63,387 bases of DNA from Mariniphaga sp. (GTDB lineage: Bacteria; Bacteroidota; Bacteroidia; Bacteroidales; Prolixibacteraceae), in contig JAHYIT010000014.1 in the NCBI GenBank assembly GCA_019429205.1, positions 1 to 63,387 of the forward strand, in the 5' to 3' direction. Position numbers and translations under genes: made by a program. The stretch's first letter is position 1, and each line of letters opens with the position of its first letter. The notes beneath the pieces were generated by a model. It saw only the letters and a list, made by a program, of their open reading frames with translations, did not search any database and had not been told where the DNA came from. Of the stretch, positions 54,402 through 63,385 are shown piece after piece.

Positions 54402-56156
54402 ATGAAGGGAATTATTTTGATGCTTGTAATCTTTGCTTCTTTTAAACCGGTTTGGGCTCAGGCCCCGCAATCCGGAACAATGGCCGATTTTGTGGGAACA
54501 AATACAAATGTGGCAGCCTATGATAACAAGTACCTGGCCGACCTGTCGAAAAGCGTAAAATGGATAAGGGAATACCACAGTTGGGCCCATTACGAAGCAG
54601 CAAACGATTATTTTAAATGGGATAACATGACCACAACCCCGCACAATTACACCTGGCCCGATCACAATAGATTTATGGATGCCTGCAGGCAGCTCGGAAT
54701 TCAGGTATTAATTGATGCGCTGAACAAACCCCAGTGGGCAGGTTCATCGCCGGTTCCGAATACTTCAGGTGATGGTTCACAGGCGGCAGATTATATGGAA
54801 AAACTTGATTTTATGGGCCAACTGGTAGCCCGGTATGGTTCGCAAAAACTGCCCGATTCGCTGTTGAAAACCGCCGATAAAGTTTCAGGGCTTAATTACA
54901 TCAGGTATTTCGAAGATGAAAACGAACCTGATTACTGGTGGGAAACACCGCTTTGGCCGCCCGAACATTATGCTGTTTTCTGCAACGCCGTGCACGATGG
55001 CTTTGGGGTGGAAACAAGTGAACAATACCCGCTGTTGGGAATAAAGTCAGTTGACCCGAATGCCAGACATGTACTTGCCGGAATGGCCCTGGAAGATACA
55101 ACTTACCTAAACCGGGTATTAAAAGCTTCAGGAGAACGAATACCATTTGATATTCTCAATGTGCACATGTATTGCACCGACCGGACGAAAGGCTATTCGC
55201 CCGAAAATGAAAAGTACGGGTTTGAAAAAGGGTTCGAAAACTTTTTTAGATGGAAAAACAACAATCTGCCCGAAATGCCAATATGGATTACTGAATTTGG
55301 CTGGGATACCTACAAATCGTCCGACAACAAACATTCCTACATCTGGGCGCCCTTCGAACAGCAGGCCAATTACCTGTTGCGATCTTATTTTATCCTGATG
55401 AAAATGGGTTTTGAAAAAGCTTTTATGTTTATGGCTGCCGACGGGAACAGTCAGAATGTGCTTCAATACTCGTCAAGCGGGTTGTTTACTGATAAAAACA
55501 GCGGTCACGGGAAAAAAGTTTCTTATTATTATATGGCCACCCTGCAAAATATACTGGGAAATTATTCCCTGAAGGATATTCCTGCATACGCCCTGAAAAC
55601 CGGTGAAAATGAGGTGTATTGTTTTCGATTTGAAAATCCGGTTGAGTCGGACACCATTTATGTTTTCTGGGCCAGAAAAACAGGTTCCGGCGGAGATTCC
55701 GGAATTTCAGTCAGTTATTCCTTCGATTTGGGATTTACACCCCAAAAGGTTTATTCCGTACTTCCGAAAAATCTTGATGAAAATGGCGACACGGTTGAAA
55801 TAGAGGCTGTGGGAAGCAAAATTAACCTCACTTTAACGGAAACGCCTCAGTTTGTTGTTGTTTCCGAAATGAAATCCGGATCATCATCCGGCAAACAAAA
55901 CCCCGGCACAAAGCTTAAAGTGGAATACAACTCATTGCAAAAAGGGCCAACTGTTTCCGTTTTTAACGAGGTTAATGAACCGGTTAATTTATCGGTTTTC
56001 TCAGTGAATGGAAAACGGGAAAAAATTCTTCTCAAAAACAGCTACTTAACCGGGCAAATCAATATCAACCCGGGAGAAGACCTGGCGCCGGGTATTTATT
56101 TTATTGTATTGGAAACCGGCAAAAAAAGATACATTGAAAAAGCAATTATTCATTAA
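54402..56156 (+). CDS. T9SS-secreted clan GH-A glycoside hydrolase
   Basis: 584 residues with a signal peptide (about 1-19). A TIM-barrel covers about 25-380. The acid/base is likely the Glu in FEDENEPDYW (about 174) and the nucleophile in WITEFGWDT (about 295), which matches retaining GH-A enzymes such as GH39- or GH5-like. A beta-sandwich follows, then a T9SS type A-like sorting domain (from about 505, ending YIEKAIIH). Residues such as WKWDNMTTTP-type aromatics suggest a polysaccharide cleft. The exact family and substrate are not clear. It may act on the same polymer as the GH at 7377, but the two are far apart. Confidence 0.75.
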   Translation: MKGIILMLVIFASFKPVWAQAPQSGTMADFVGTNTNVAAYDNKYLADLSKSVKWIREYHSWAHYEAANDYFKWDNMTTTPHNYTWPDHNRFMDACRQLGIQVLIDALNKPQWAGSSPVPNTSGDGSQAADYMEKLDFMGQLVARYGSQKLPDSLLKTADKVSGLNYIRYFEDENEPDYWWETPLWPPEHYAVFCNAVHDGFGVETSEQYPLLGIKSVDPNARHVLAGMALEDTTYLNRVLKASGERIPFDILNVHMYCTDRTKGYSPENEKYGFEKGFENFFRWKNNNLPEMPIWITEFGWDTYKSSDNKHSYIWAPFEQQANYLLRSYFILMKMGFEKAFMFMAADGNSQNVLQYSSSGLFTDKNSGHGKKVSYYYMATLQNILGNYSLKDIPAYALKTGENEVYCFRFENPVESDTIYVFWARKTGSGGDSGISVSYSFDLGFTPQKVYSVLPKNLDENGDTVEIEAVGSKINLTLTETPQFVVVSEMKSGSSSGKQNPGTKLKVEYNSLQKGPTVSVFNEVNEPVNLSVFSVNGKREKILLKNSYLTGQININPGEDLAPGIYFIVLETGKKRYIEKAIIH

Positions 56157-56417
56157 ACTCTAAATTTACAAACAAATCCTTCACTAATAAAGAAATACGT
56201 GTCATTTCCTCTTGAAATGCCATTGTTTTATGCCTGCCAAAAACAAAATCATACGAAAAATTGCAATATTTATTATATAGTTGAAAGAATTATTGTACTT
56301 TTAACGTGAACATTTTAATGGGTATTCGCAAATAATCTTCATATTTGCTACAATGAAATAACTAAAAAATAACAATTGTTTTTTTACATTATTATTCACA
56401 TTTAAATTTTAATTACT

Positions 56418-59400
56418 ATGAAATTAAAACTTCTACTTTTTCTGATGATGTTAACCGGCATGCTTTACGCACAAGAACCTTATCGCAATCTGATTATTTC
56501 AGAAGCGCGGATGGATGGTCAGCGAAGCATCCATGTGGAATTAACCAACATGGGCAACCAGGAGGTTAACCTAAGCGAATTCAAATTCGCATTGATGCGT
56601 CCCTGGATTCCGGAACCAATCCTTGATGTATGGAATGATCCTTGGGTACCGGAAGGTAATCGTATGTTCATGCTTCCTGACAGGGTATTAAGTCCTGGAG
56701 AATCATTTGTTTTAACAACTGCGGTTGATTTCGAACCAAAACAGTATTACAATCGGGTTGATGGTTTTGAAGGAGGACAACGTCCAAAACAAATCGACAT
56801 TTACGACCTGGCAGATTTTCTGATTCACATTGCAGAACCTAAAGGAACAAGGAATGTTGACGACAGTGTAACAGTTTCTGACCGGTATGGGGATAATTAC
56901 CAGTGGGTATTTGAAACATGGTCAGGCCGCGGATGTTTTATGATTGAACACCATTTTGCCGAAGGTGACTCTGCCGTTATTGACCAGGTTGGCGGTGTAT
57001 TTGATAATAATGGCCGCAACTTCTCAAATGACGGCTACGATGTGGCAGGTGTTGCCAAAGCAACCGGAAACTCCCTGCTCGTGCGCAAATTCAGTGTTAA
57101 AACCGGAAACCTCGACTTTGCCAACGCCCGTGGAGTGGGCGAAGCAGACTCCGAATGGATGCCTATTCAGCGTTTAGAAGGTTATAACAACTGGCGTGAT
57201 TTATGGTGGACGGTAGGCAACCATGGCGCTTATGTGCTGGATGAAAATACACTGGAGTCGGACGTGATTGATGTGGATTTTGCCAATAAAACGCTGACAG
57301 TGCCATGGGGAGTTCGCAGGCTGGACGATGTCATGCGCCAAATGGAAAAAAAACCGGGAATCGCGTGGAATTATCACCTCAGCCCGAGTTTTGAAGATTC
57401 ACTTTATTATTCTGCCCGCACAGGAGACCAAATCACTATTTATGTTCTGGGAAATACACTTCAAACAGAAACATTTGATATTGTTGTATCAGAACCAACT
57501 TCAGACGCTAACATAGTGGTTCCCAAGGCAAGGGTTAATATAGGTTCAGTATGGAACAACGGACCGGTAAGAACCAACACCCAGGCAGGAATTGACGGGA
57601 TAGACTGGCCAAGGGTAACCAAACATACACATGGCACCGATACGATTACAGGTACATGGCACGGCCTTCCGTTTGCGATGAGAACTGATACCTTGATGAA
57701 ATACCTGGAAAAACCGGCCAATGCCACCTGGGAATTTGTCTGGGTTGACGGCGTTGCCCGTCCCGACCTGAAAAACGGGGACAAATTAAAGGTAACTGCA
57801 CAAAATGGTTCAGTTAAGGAATATTTTATCCAGGTACGTCCTTACGGACCAAGCCACAATGGATTTCTTGCATCCATTACCTGGCCTGATATGCCAAATC
57901 ATAATAAACCGTATTACACTGTTTTGGGTTGGAAGGGAGATACCATTGCCGGATTTAACGCTACCACGTACAATTACCGTATGCCGGTACCTGCCGATTA
58001 CAGTGGAATTCCTGCATTGATTGCCAAAACCCAGGCTCTGAATGCCAAAGTGGAGGTAAAAAAAGCCGTTTCACTGGCCGGAACTGTACAGGACAGGACA
58101 ATTTCCTTTACTGTAATAGCAGAAGATGACAGTGTTACCAATACTTACAATGTAGAACTGGTTAAAGAAAAAGATCCTGCAAAATTACAGCCCTATTTTG
58201 CTGAACCTTTCCTGGCAGAATATATTTACTGGGATCAATGGAGCAACAGTTTTGCCGAAATTGCCAACCCGGGCAACCAGCCGCTCGATTTAAGCAATTA
58301 CATGATTGCCATGAACTGGACCACTAATCCTGCGGACCTTATCACATGGTACATGGCAGAAGATGACTGGAACAACCGGTATGTTAAATATGTTCCCGGT
58401 TATAAATGGGTAGATCAAACGCAATGGGCGGTAACACCCGGAATTTTGGTTCAGGATTTGAGCGTAAACCCGATAATTCAGCCCGGTGATGTATTCTGTC
58501 TGGGTGCCATTGCAACTGATGGTCAAATTGCACCATCCTGGATGCCGGATTATGTGTGGCCCGTTCCCGCCCAGTTGGATGTTCAGTTCCTGAATTACGA
58601 TGGAAATAAATCCTACAGAAATCCATGGGGTGAATATGTAAATCCAGATGGTACAGCTATCCGTCACTGGCAGGGTGCAAGTTTATACATGTGGAAAATT
58701 TTGAATGATTCCATCAAACTTGGGCTTAAACCTGCTAACGATCCTCTTGATTTTGAACTGATTGAAACCTGGAGTATGGAAGATGGTTCAGACTGGGTTG
58801 TGGGTGGTTTAACAGCTCAAATGATTACCAACTGGATGCGTAAGCCTGATATTTACCAGGGAAACACCGGCTTTGGTGAAGCAGGATCATTTGGCACCAA
58901 TCCCGACGATTCAGAATGGACATGGACGAACCGTGCATACTGGCAGGCACGGAATGCAGGATGGCCATTGGAAGTCTTGAATATTGGAAACGATTTGGGT
59001 CAGCATTTTATGTATGAACCAACCCATTACAAATCAACTGTAACATCAGTTGTTTACAAAGTGAGCGAAGGCTATTCCATGGACGAGGATATCAGGGGAA
59101 TGACACCCGGAACCACCGTTGGAACCTTCCTGAGCAACCTGAACAAAGCCAACGAAAATCAAACGCTGACTGTATTGTCAGGCGATACCGAACTGGGTAT
59201 GGATGATATGCTTAGCCTGAATGATGTGCTCATTGTATTGTCAGCCGACAGTGTCAATACAACCCAGTATATACTTGATGTAAACGAAGAAGGCCTGAGT
59301 TCCAATGCAGTGCTGACTTCAACATTGTACACCATTGAAATTGAAAGCGAACCTAAAAGCGCATCAGCCACGGCTGAAGATGGTTCAGGTTACATTACCG

Positions 59401-60398
59401 GGTTTGAATACGGTACCCAGTTGCGTACAGTTTTGAACAACGTTACGGTTCCCGCGGGTGCAACCCTGAGCATTGTTGATGGCGAAGGCGCTTATGTATC
59501 CCTGAGAAGGTTGAACTTTGACACAGCCTATGTGAACGTAACCGTTAATGCCAACACCTACTTCGATGTAGTGGCAGAAAACGGTGTCACACGAATCGTT
59601 TACCAGTTGCAGCCCCGCTCTTCTGCAAACGATGCATTTATCCTTTCAGATGTTTACGCGGTTTCGCAAAGTGAAAACCTGGTGAATTATGTGCCACGGG
59701 GAACGAATGTTAATGCCTTCATTGGCAATATTATTCCTTCTTTTGGAGCTACAGTTAAGCTGGTTGACAAAATGGGATTTGAAAGAACAGAAGGCACTCT
59801 CTACGAGGATGACAAAGTGGTGGTAACATCACCAAACGGATTGGTAACCAGGGTTTATCACCTGTCGATGTTGCGCACACAATACATTCTTGAAACCACT
59901 TACCTGGCGTACGTTTTGTCGAACATCTACAATGTTGATCAGGTGAATTACCAGATTACCGGTGTTCCGGGAAACACAACCGTAACTGATTTCTATTCCC
60001 GCATTACTCCATCATGGGGTGCAACAGCTGTGGTTGTTAATGCAAACGGAAACGAAAAAACATCGGGCGACATTAATGCTGGCGATATGGTTAAAGTTAC
60101 TTCTGCCGACGGAAAAATAGAAGTAATGTATCAGTTAGGTGTAACTTCTGCATTTGAGGTAAACAAAAATCAGATTGAAATCTATCCAAATCCAACCAGC
60201 GGAAAACTGAATGTCAGCGGAGTAGAAAAAGGCAACCGCATTCAGGTTTACAATGCCAGCGGTGCAATGGTTCGCGACATGAAAGTTCAGAGCAGTCTGG
60301 AAGTTCTGTCACTGGACAATCAGCCGGCAGGTATGTTCCTGATTGTAATCAGCAAAAACGACCAGTTACTTGGTCGCTACAAAGCAATCAAAAATTAA
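56418..60398 (+). CDS. Large T9SS surface protein with repeated beta domains
   Basis: 1326 residues with a signal peptide (to about residue 18). The first about 280 residues resemble a lamin-tail-like domain (ISEARMDGQRSIHVELTNMGN). A second copy of this type appears near 595-800 (SFAEIANPGNQPLDLSNYMI). The C-terminal third holds short repeated beta modules: VGTFLSNLNKANENQ, NAFIGNIIPSFGATV and VTDFYSRITPSWGATA are three copies of one unit of about 90-110 residues. A T9SS type A domain (IYPNPTSGKL) ends the chain. It looks like an adhesin or structural surface protein. It ends at a strong terminator. Confidence 0.7.
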   Translation: MKLKLLLFLMMLTGMLYAQEPYRNLIISEARMDGQRSIHVELTNMGNQEVNLSEFKFALMRPWIPEPILDVWNDPWVPEGNRMFMLPDRVLSPGESFVLTTAVDFEPKQYYNRVDGFEGGQRPKQIDIYDLADFLIHIAEPKGTRNVDDSVTVSDRYGDNYQWVFETWSGRGCFMIEHHFAEGDSAVIDQVGGVFDNNGRNFSNDGYDVAGVAKATGNSLLVRKFSVKTGNLDFANARGVGEADSEWMPIQRLEGYNNWRDLWWTVGNHGAYVLDENTLESDVIDVDFANKTLTVPWGVRRLDDVMRQMEKKPGIAWNYHLSPSFEDSLYYSARTGDQITIYVLGNTLQTETFDIVVSEPTSDANIVVPKARVNIGSVWNNGPVRTNTQAGIDGIDWPRVTKHTHGTDTITGTWHGLPFAMRTDTLMKYLEKPANATWEFVWVDGVARPDLKNGDKLKVTAQNGSVKEYFIQVRPYGPSHNGFLASITWPDMPNHNKPYYTVLGWKGDTIAGFNATTYNYRMPVPADYSGIPALIAKTQALNAKVEVKKAVSLAGTVQDRTISFTVIAEDDSVTNTYNVELVKEKDPAKLQPYFAEPFLAEYIYWDQWSNSFAEIANPGNQPLDLSNYMIAMNWTTNPADLITWYMAEDDWNNRYVKYVPGYKWVDQTQWAVTPGILVQDLSVNPIIQPGDVFCLGAIATDGQIAPSWMPDYVWPVPAQLDVQFLNYDGNKSYRNPWGEYVNPDGTAIRHWQGASLYMWKILNDSIKLGLKPANDPLDFELIETWSMEDGSDWVVGGLTAQMITNWMRKPDIYQGNTGFGEAGSFGTNPDDSEWTWTNRAYWQARNAGWPLEVLNIGNDLGQHFMYEPTHYKSTVTSVVYKVSEGYSMDEDIRGMTPGTTVGTFLSNLNKANENQTLTVLSGDTELGMDDMLSLNDVLIVLSADSVNTTQYILDVNEEGLSSNAVLTSTLYTIEIESEPKSASATAEDGSGYITGFEYGTQLRTVLNNVTVPAGATLSIVDGEGAYVSLRRLNFDTAYVNVTVNANTYFDVVAENGVTRIVYQLQPRSSANDAFILSDVYAVSQSENLVNYVPRGTNVNAFIGNIIPSFGATVKLVDKMGFERTEGTLYEDDKVVVTSPNGLVTRVYHLSMLRTQYILETTYLAYVLSNIYNVDQVNYQITGVPGNTTVTDFYSRITPSWGATAVVVNANGNEKTSGDINAGDMVKVTSADGKIEVMYQLGVTSAFEVNKNQIEIYPNPTSGKLNVSGVEKGNRIQVYNASGAMVRDMKVQSSLEVLSLDNQPAGMFLIVISKNDQLLGRYKAIKN

Positions 60399-60422
60399 TA
60401 CTTAAAGTTTAAATGTGATTAA

Positions 60423-60449
60423 AGAGCCTGGTTTCCAGGCTCTTTTTTT
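60423..60449 (+). terminator. Intrinsic terminator after the large T9SS protein
   Basis: Perfect 9-bp stem AGAGCCTGG / CCAGGCTCT with a TTT loop, followed by at least six T. Confidence 0.9.
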
Positions 60450-60596
60450 ATGGACTAAAAATTTATAGCCATTTTTTTAAAATTGAAGTTTCGCTAATCC
60501 GAACCTACTTAAAAATATATTTTTAGTTTTGTATAAAAATATTAGTTTACAAGATGTTGAGGGAATTCTGAAACAAATAATTCAAAAAACCAAATC

Positions 60597-60941
60597 ATGA
60601 AGAAATTCGCCAGGTATATAGAAAAAGGTATTATTTATGTCCTCATTGTTATGATGTCCTTAATCCTGGTTCTGGCCACCGTTGAACTGGGATATTATCT
60701 TGTCAGAAATATACTTCAGGCCGATTACCTGATTATGGACCTTAACGACCTGATGGATCTCTTCGGCGTATTTTTGCTGGTATTAATTGGAATTGAATTG
60801 CTCGATACGATAAAGGTTTATTTGAAACAAAACCAGGTACATGTTGAACTCATAAAAAAGGCCGGCCTGATGTTATGCAACTACGACGATGATAAAAACA
60901 CGCCCAGTCCAGAACCCCCGGAAAAGATTAATACTCTGTAA
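60597..60941 (+). CDS. PsiE-like small membrane protein
   Basis: 114 residues with two transmembrane segments (about 12-34 and 52-74). The segment DLFGVFLLVLIGIELLDTIKVYL is characteristic of PsiE/phosphate-starvation-inducible proteins. The family usually continues with a second pair of helices rich in Val/Ile/Ala; here the chain instead ends in a charged Cys/Asp/Pro tail, so it is a short variant. A frameshift is not evident. Cytoplasmic-membrane location; role unknown. It is preceded by about 200 bp with no other gene. Confidence 0.72.
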   Translation: MKKFARYIEKGIIYVLIVMMSLILVLATVELGYYLVRNILQADYLIMDLNDLMDLFGVFLLVLIGIELLDTIKVYLKQNQVHVELIKKAGLMLCNYDDDKNTPSPEPPEKINTL

Positions 60942-61060
60942 TTCAGATTTTGAATAGAAAAATGTAGAGATGTTTTTGAAACCTTTCCTGTTTTAAAAAG
61001 TAGAATACTTGCATAGCGAAAATGTAATTCAGAATTATTAACGGATTAAAATTTAATGCC

Positions 61061-61573
61061 ATGCCAGCAAAAAAATTAAAAACATTTCTTGATGAAAACA
61101 ACATCAGGTATGTAACCGTAAAACACTCCAACGCCTATACGGCGCAGGAAGTGGCTTCTTCTGCCCATGTTTCAGGAAAAGAATTTGCCAAAACAGTAAT
61201 GATTAAAATCGATGAAAAAATGGCGATGGCCGTTCTTCCTGCTTCTTACCAGGTAGATTTTGAGCAGCTTAAAAAATTTCTTGGTTCAAAAAAAATTGGC
61301 CTGGCAAATGAAGCTGAGTTTAAGTACCATTTTCCTGATTGTGAAGTGGGCGCTATGCCACCTTTTGGAAATTTATACGACATGGAAGTATTTGTTGCCG
61401 AAGTGCTGAAAAAAAACGAAGAAATTGCATTTAATGCCGGAACACATACAGAGTTGATAAAACTCAAATATGAAGATTTTGAAAAGGTTGTAAAACCAAA
61501 AGTTTTTAAGTTTTCGTGGAAAACAGTTTCGTTGCCTAAAGATCCTTCTGAGCGGTGGCATGATGATCTTTAA
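61061..61573 (+). CDS. YbaK/ProX-type aminoacyl-tRNA deacylase
   Basis: 170 residues. The YbaK/EbsC fold is recognisable: ALPASYQVDFEQLKKFL, then GLANEAEFKYHFPDCEVGAMPPFG (Gly-rich GxxPPxG region) and a conserved Lys in EFAKTVMIK. These proteins hydrolyse mischarged tRNA, for example Cys- or Ala-tRNA(Pro), in trans. The domain is short and lacks an N-terminal YbaK extra, fitting ProX-like enzymes. Cytoplasmic. It lies 27 bp ahead of the converging RNase P RNA gene. Confidence 0.85.
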   Translation: MPAKKLKTFLDENNIRYVTVKHSNAYTAQEVASSAHVSGKEFAKTVMIKIDEKMAMAVLPASYQVDFEQLKKFLGSKKIGLANEAEFKYHFPDCEVGAMPPFGNLYDMEVFVAEVLKKNEEIAFNAGTHTELIKLKYEDFEKVVKPKVFKFSWKTVSLPKDPSERWHDDL

Positions 61574-61864
61574 TTTTTATTTCAGAAAAAAAGAAAAAAT
61601 GGCAGGCCTGTAAGCCGGGTTCTGTATCCCTCCGTCAGCCGACGGAGAAACCTTTATCATTTATCTGGCCCTGACATCACTGTCAGAATCGCTGCAGCCT
61701 ACCCCTCCTGACATCCGGTGTGCATCCGGAAACAAAGCGGACAACTTCGCTGCGCTGCAACAGCCGCGCAATCAGGATATATTTGGCTTTGCAACCCGTG
61801 AGGCGTACGGCTGATTGTGTTGCCACAACCACCGGTGGGCTTTTACCCCACCTTTTCACCCGTA

Positions 61865-61880
61865 CCCCGAGTACTCGGGG
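61865..61880. repeat. 16-bp palindrome inside rnpB
   Basis: CCCCGAGTACTCGGGG is a perfect self-complementary stem in a peripheral arm of the RNase P RNA. Confidence 0.85.
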
Positions 61881-61964
61881 TGGTTATTTTCTGTTACGCT
61901 ACTATCCCCTTTCAAAGATCTTCCCGTTAGGAAGCACGGCGCCCTGCGTTGCCCGGACTTTCCT

Positions 61965-61982
61965 CCCCGATAGCTATCGGGG
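61965..61982. repeat. 18-bp palindrome inside rnpB
   Basis: CCCCGATAGCTATCGGGG is a perfect palindrome close to the 5' end of the RNA. Its CCGATANNTATCGG core also occurs at 9358-9371 and, degenerate, in the cobalamin riboswitch at 45115-45137. Confidence 0.85.
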
Positions 61983-62003
61983 CGATAAAGCAGCCTGCCG
62001 GTG

Positions 62004-62011
62004 CAAAAGTA
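62004..62011 (-). promoter_or_regulatory. -7 promoter box of rnpB
   Basis: On the minus strand TACTTTTG matches TAnnTTTG, placing the start site within a few bases of the first P1 residue (about 62000). An AACTTG about 18-22 bases upstream is a possible -33 element. Confidence 0.6.
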
Positions 62012-62035
62012 ATACTTTTAGTTTCAAGTTGAAAA

Positions 62036-62106
62036 TTTAAAGTTCAAAGTGTATCAAGGATAATCTTTAATCTTTAAACTTTAAACCTTAAACTTTGAAC
62101 TTTAAA
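62036..62106. repeat. 15-bp inverted repeat of a dispersed 15-mer
   Basis: TTTAAAGTTCAAAGT (62036-62050) and its exact complement ACTTTGAACTTTAAA (62092-62106) flank a CTTTAAAC-rich loop between rnpB and the Smr gene. The same 15-mer is found at 30956-30970. Confidence 0.8.
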
Positions 62107-62113
62107 CTTTAAA

Positions 62114-63151
62114 CTACCTTCCCCTGATTATCACCATGGTTGCGCCATATCCATATTCTTTAAATGAAGCATCCTGAAAAATATATTTTGGAAATTTCAA
62201 TTTAAGCAATTTGGCAATTTCCTGTTTTAACACGCCCTGCCCTACTCCATGAATAAATACAATCCTTTTGGTTCCTGATTCAATGGCTTGCCGCATTTCA
62301 CGTTCCACTTTTTCCATCTGAAGGTCGAGGATTTCTTTATTGGTAAGGCCGGCAGTATTTTCAATCAGTTCATGAATATGCAAATCGACTTCAACTATTT
62401 CCGGCTGAACCGGCTTTTTGAGATTTAATTTCGGCTGCTGCCTCTCCTTGGATTTAATAACCTTTCGTAAATCGTCTTCCGTCATCTTATCAATTTCAGT
62501 AGTCAAAATGTTTTCTGAAATCTGGTAAACAAGAGCATTTTGATGAAAGAAATCGTTGGGCTGAAAACTTTTTTCCTTGTAAAATTTAACCGGGTTTACC
62601 TTAAACTTTTTGGTTATTGAAGGTTGAATTTCCCGTTCGCCATCTCGAAAATAAATCAGTTGAAAACTGTATTCCGGTAAATCAGAAAGATCGTTTTGGT
62701 CAATTACTTCAAGTTCCATATCAGAATTGGGTGGAACTTCGCCATGAAAAACCGATTCATATTTTCCATCTTTTAAATGTGCATAATGAAAAAGTACTGT
62801 AAAGTTACTGTCGTTCACCAAAATCAATTCGATATCACCAGCCAGCGGATTTTTTGCATCTGCCGGCACAAAACAAAAATAAAAATCGGGTGAATCTTTT
62901 CCTGCCACCATTTTTCCTTTTGGTTTTTCTTCCTGAACTTGTTGCTGAACAGTTTCAACAACTGCCTTTACAACCGGAGTTGCGCCTTTATTCAGCGCAG
63001 GATCATCCACATTAATAAGCTTTGCAAGTGGGTATGGCACTTCAAAACCATCCTCATTTTCAACCTGAACCATATTTTTTCCGAGAAATCCGGTGACAAT
63101 TCCTCCGCCCACATCGTTCAGAAATTTAACTTTGTCGCCAATTTTTATCAT
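62114..63151 (-). CDS. DUF2027 protein with C-terminal Smr domain
   Basis: 345 residues, cytoplasmic. The N-terminal domain (DUF2027) begins MIKIGDKVKFLNDVGGG, an SH3-like fold. The centre (about 95-205) is a beta-rich region. The C-terminal Smr domain has the VDLHIHE start (about 255) and the FIHGVGQGVLKQEIAKLLK motif near 301, with the GYGATMVIIRGR end. Smr domains are nucleases or DNA/RNA-binding modules of the MutS2 type. The combination is typical for Bacteroidota. It ends next to the repeat region upstream of rnpB. Confidence 0.85.
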   Translation of the reverse strand: MIKIGDKVKFLNDVGGGIVTGFLGKNMVQVENEDGFEVPYPLAKLINVDDPALNKGATPVVKAVVETVQQQVQEEKPKGKMVAGKDSPDFYFCFVPADAKNPLAGDIELILVNDSNFTVLFHYAHLKDGKYESVFHGEVPPNSDMELEVIDQNDLSDLPEYSFQLIYFRDGEREIQPSITKKFKVNPVKFYKEKSFQPNDFFHQNALVYQISENILTTEIDKMTEDDLRKVIKSKERQQPKLNLKKPVQPEIVEVDLHIHELIENTAGLTNKEILDLQMEKVEREMRQAIESGTKRIVFIHGVGQGVLKQEIAKLLKLKFPKYIFQDASFKEYGYGATMVIIRGR

Positions 63152-63275
63152 TTTTCCAAATTTTTCACAAAAGTACTATTTTTTATCCATCAGAATTTTG
63201 GGTTATTTTTGCAGGGATGTACGACAAATTCCATATTTCTATTCGCTTTCGGAAAAACGAATCTTTTACACCGTG

Positions 63276-63385
63276 GCTTCAGCCCGGTGAACAGAGATAT
63301 CAAAAACAAAAGGGCTTTAGCCATTAAGAAATTTAAATGCTAAAGCCGGAAAAGACTCCGAAAAGGTTAATCACCGGGCTAAAGC
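63276..63385. mobile_element. Nested inverted-repeat element (REP/MITE-like) at window edge
   Basis: Outer arms: GCTTCAGCCCGGTGA (63276-63290) and TCACCGGGCTAAAGC (63371-63385), 14 of 15 complementary. Inner arms: GGCTTTAGC (63313-63321) and GCTAAAGCC (63339-63347), perfect. The inner and outer arms share the GGCTTTAGC core. No ORF is inside. The layout resembles REP-type elements moved by IS200/RAYT transposases, or a small MITE. Confidence 0.6.

Larger units (their letters stand above)
61600..62000 (-). ncRNA. rnpB: RNase P RNA (bacterial type A)
   Basis: On the minus strand the RNA runs from about 62000 to 61600. Universal elements are seen: GGAGGAAAGTCCGGGC near the 5' end, ACAGAAAATA, GGGTAAAAGCCCACC, and the 3' ACAGAACCCGGCTTACAGGCC, with terminal P1 halves GGCAGGCTG and CAGGCCTGCC. 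It is the catalytic RNA that removes 5' leaders from pre-tRNA. Two 16-18 bp palindromes are inserted in peripheral arms. A -7 box lies directly upstream. Confidence 0.96.

Noticed and set aside
60597-60941. Frameshift in the PsiE-like gene
   Set aside because: The tail differs from the family norm, but no alternative frame restores a longer PsiE C-terminus.
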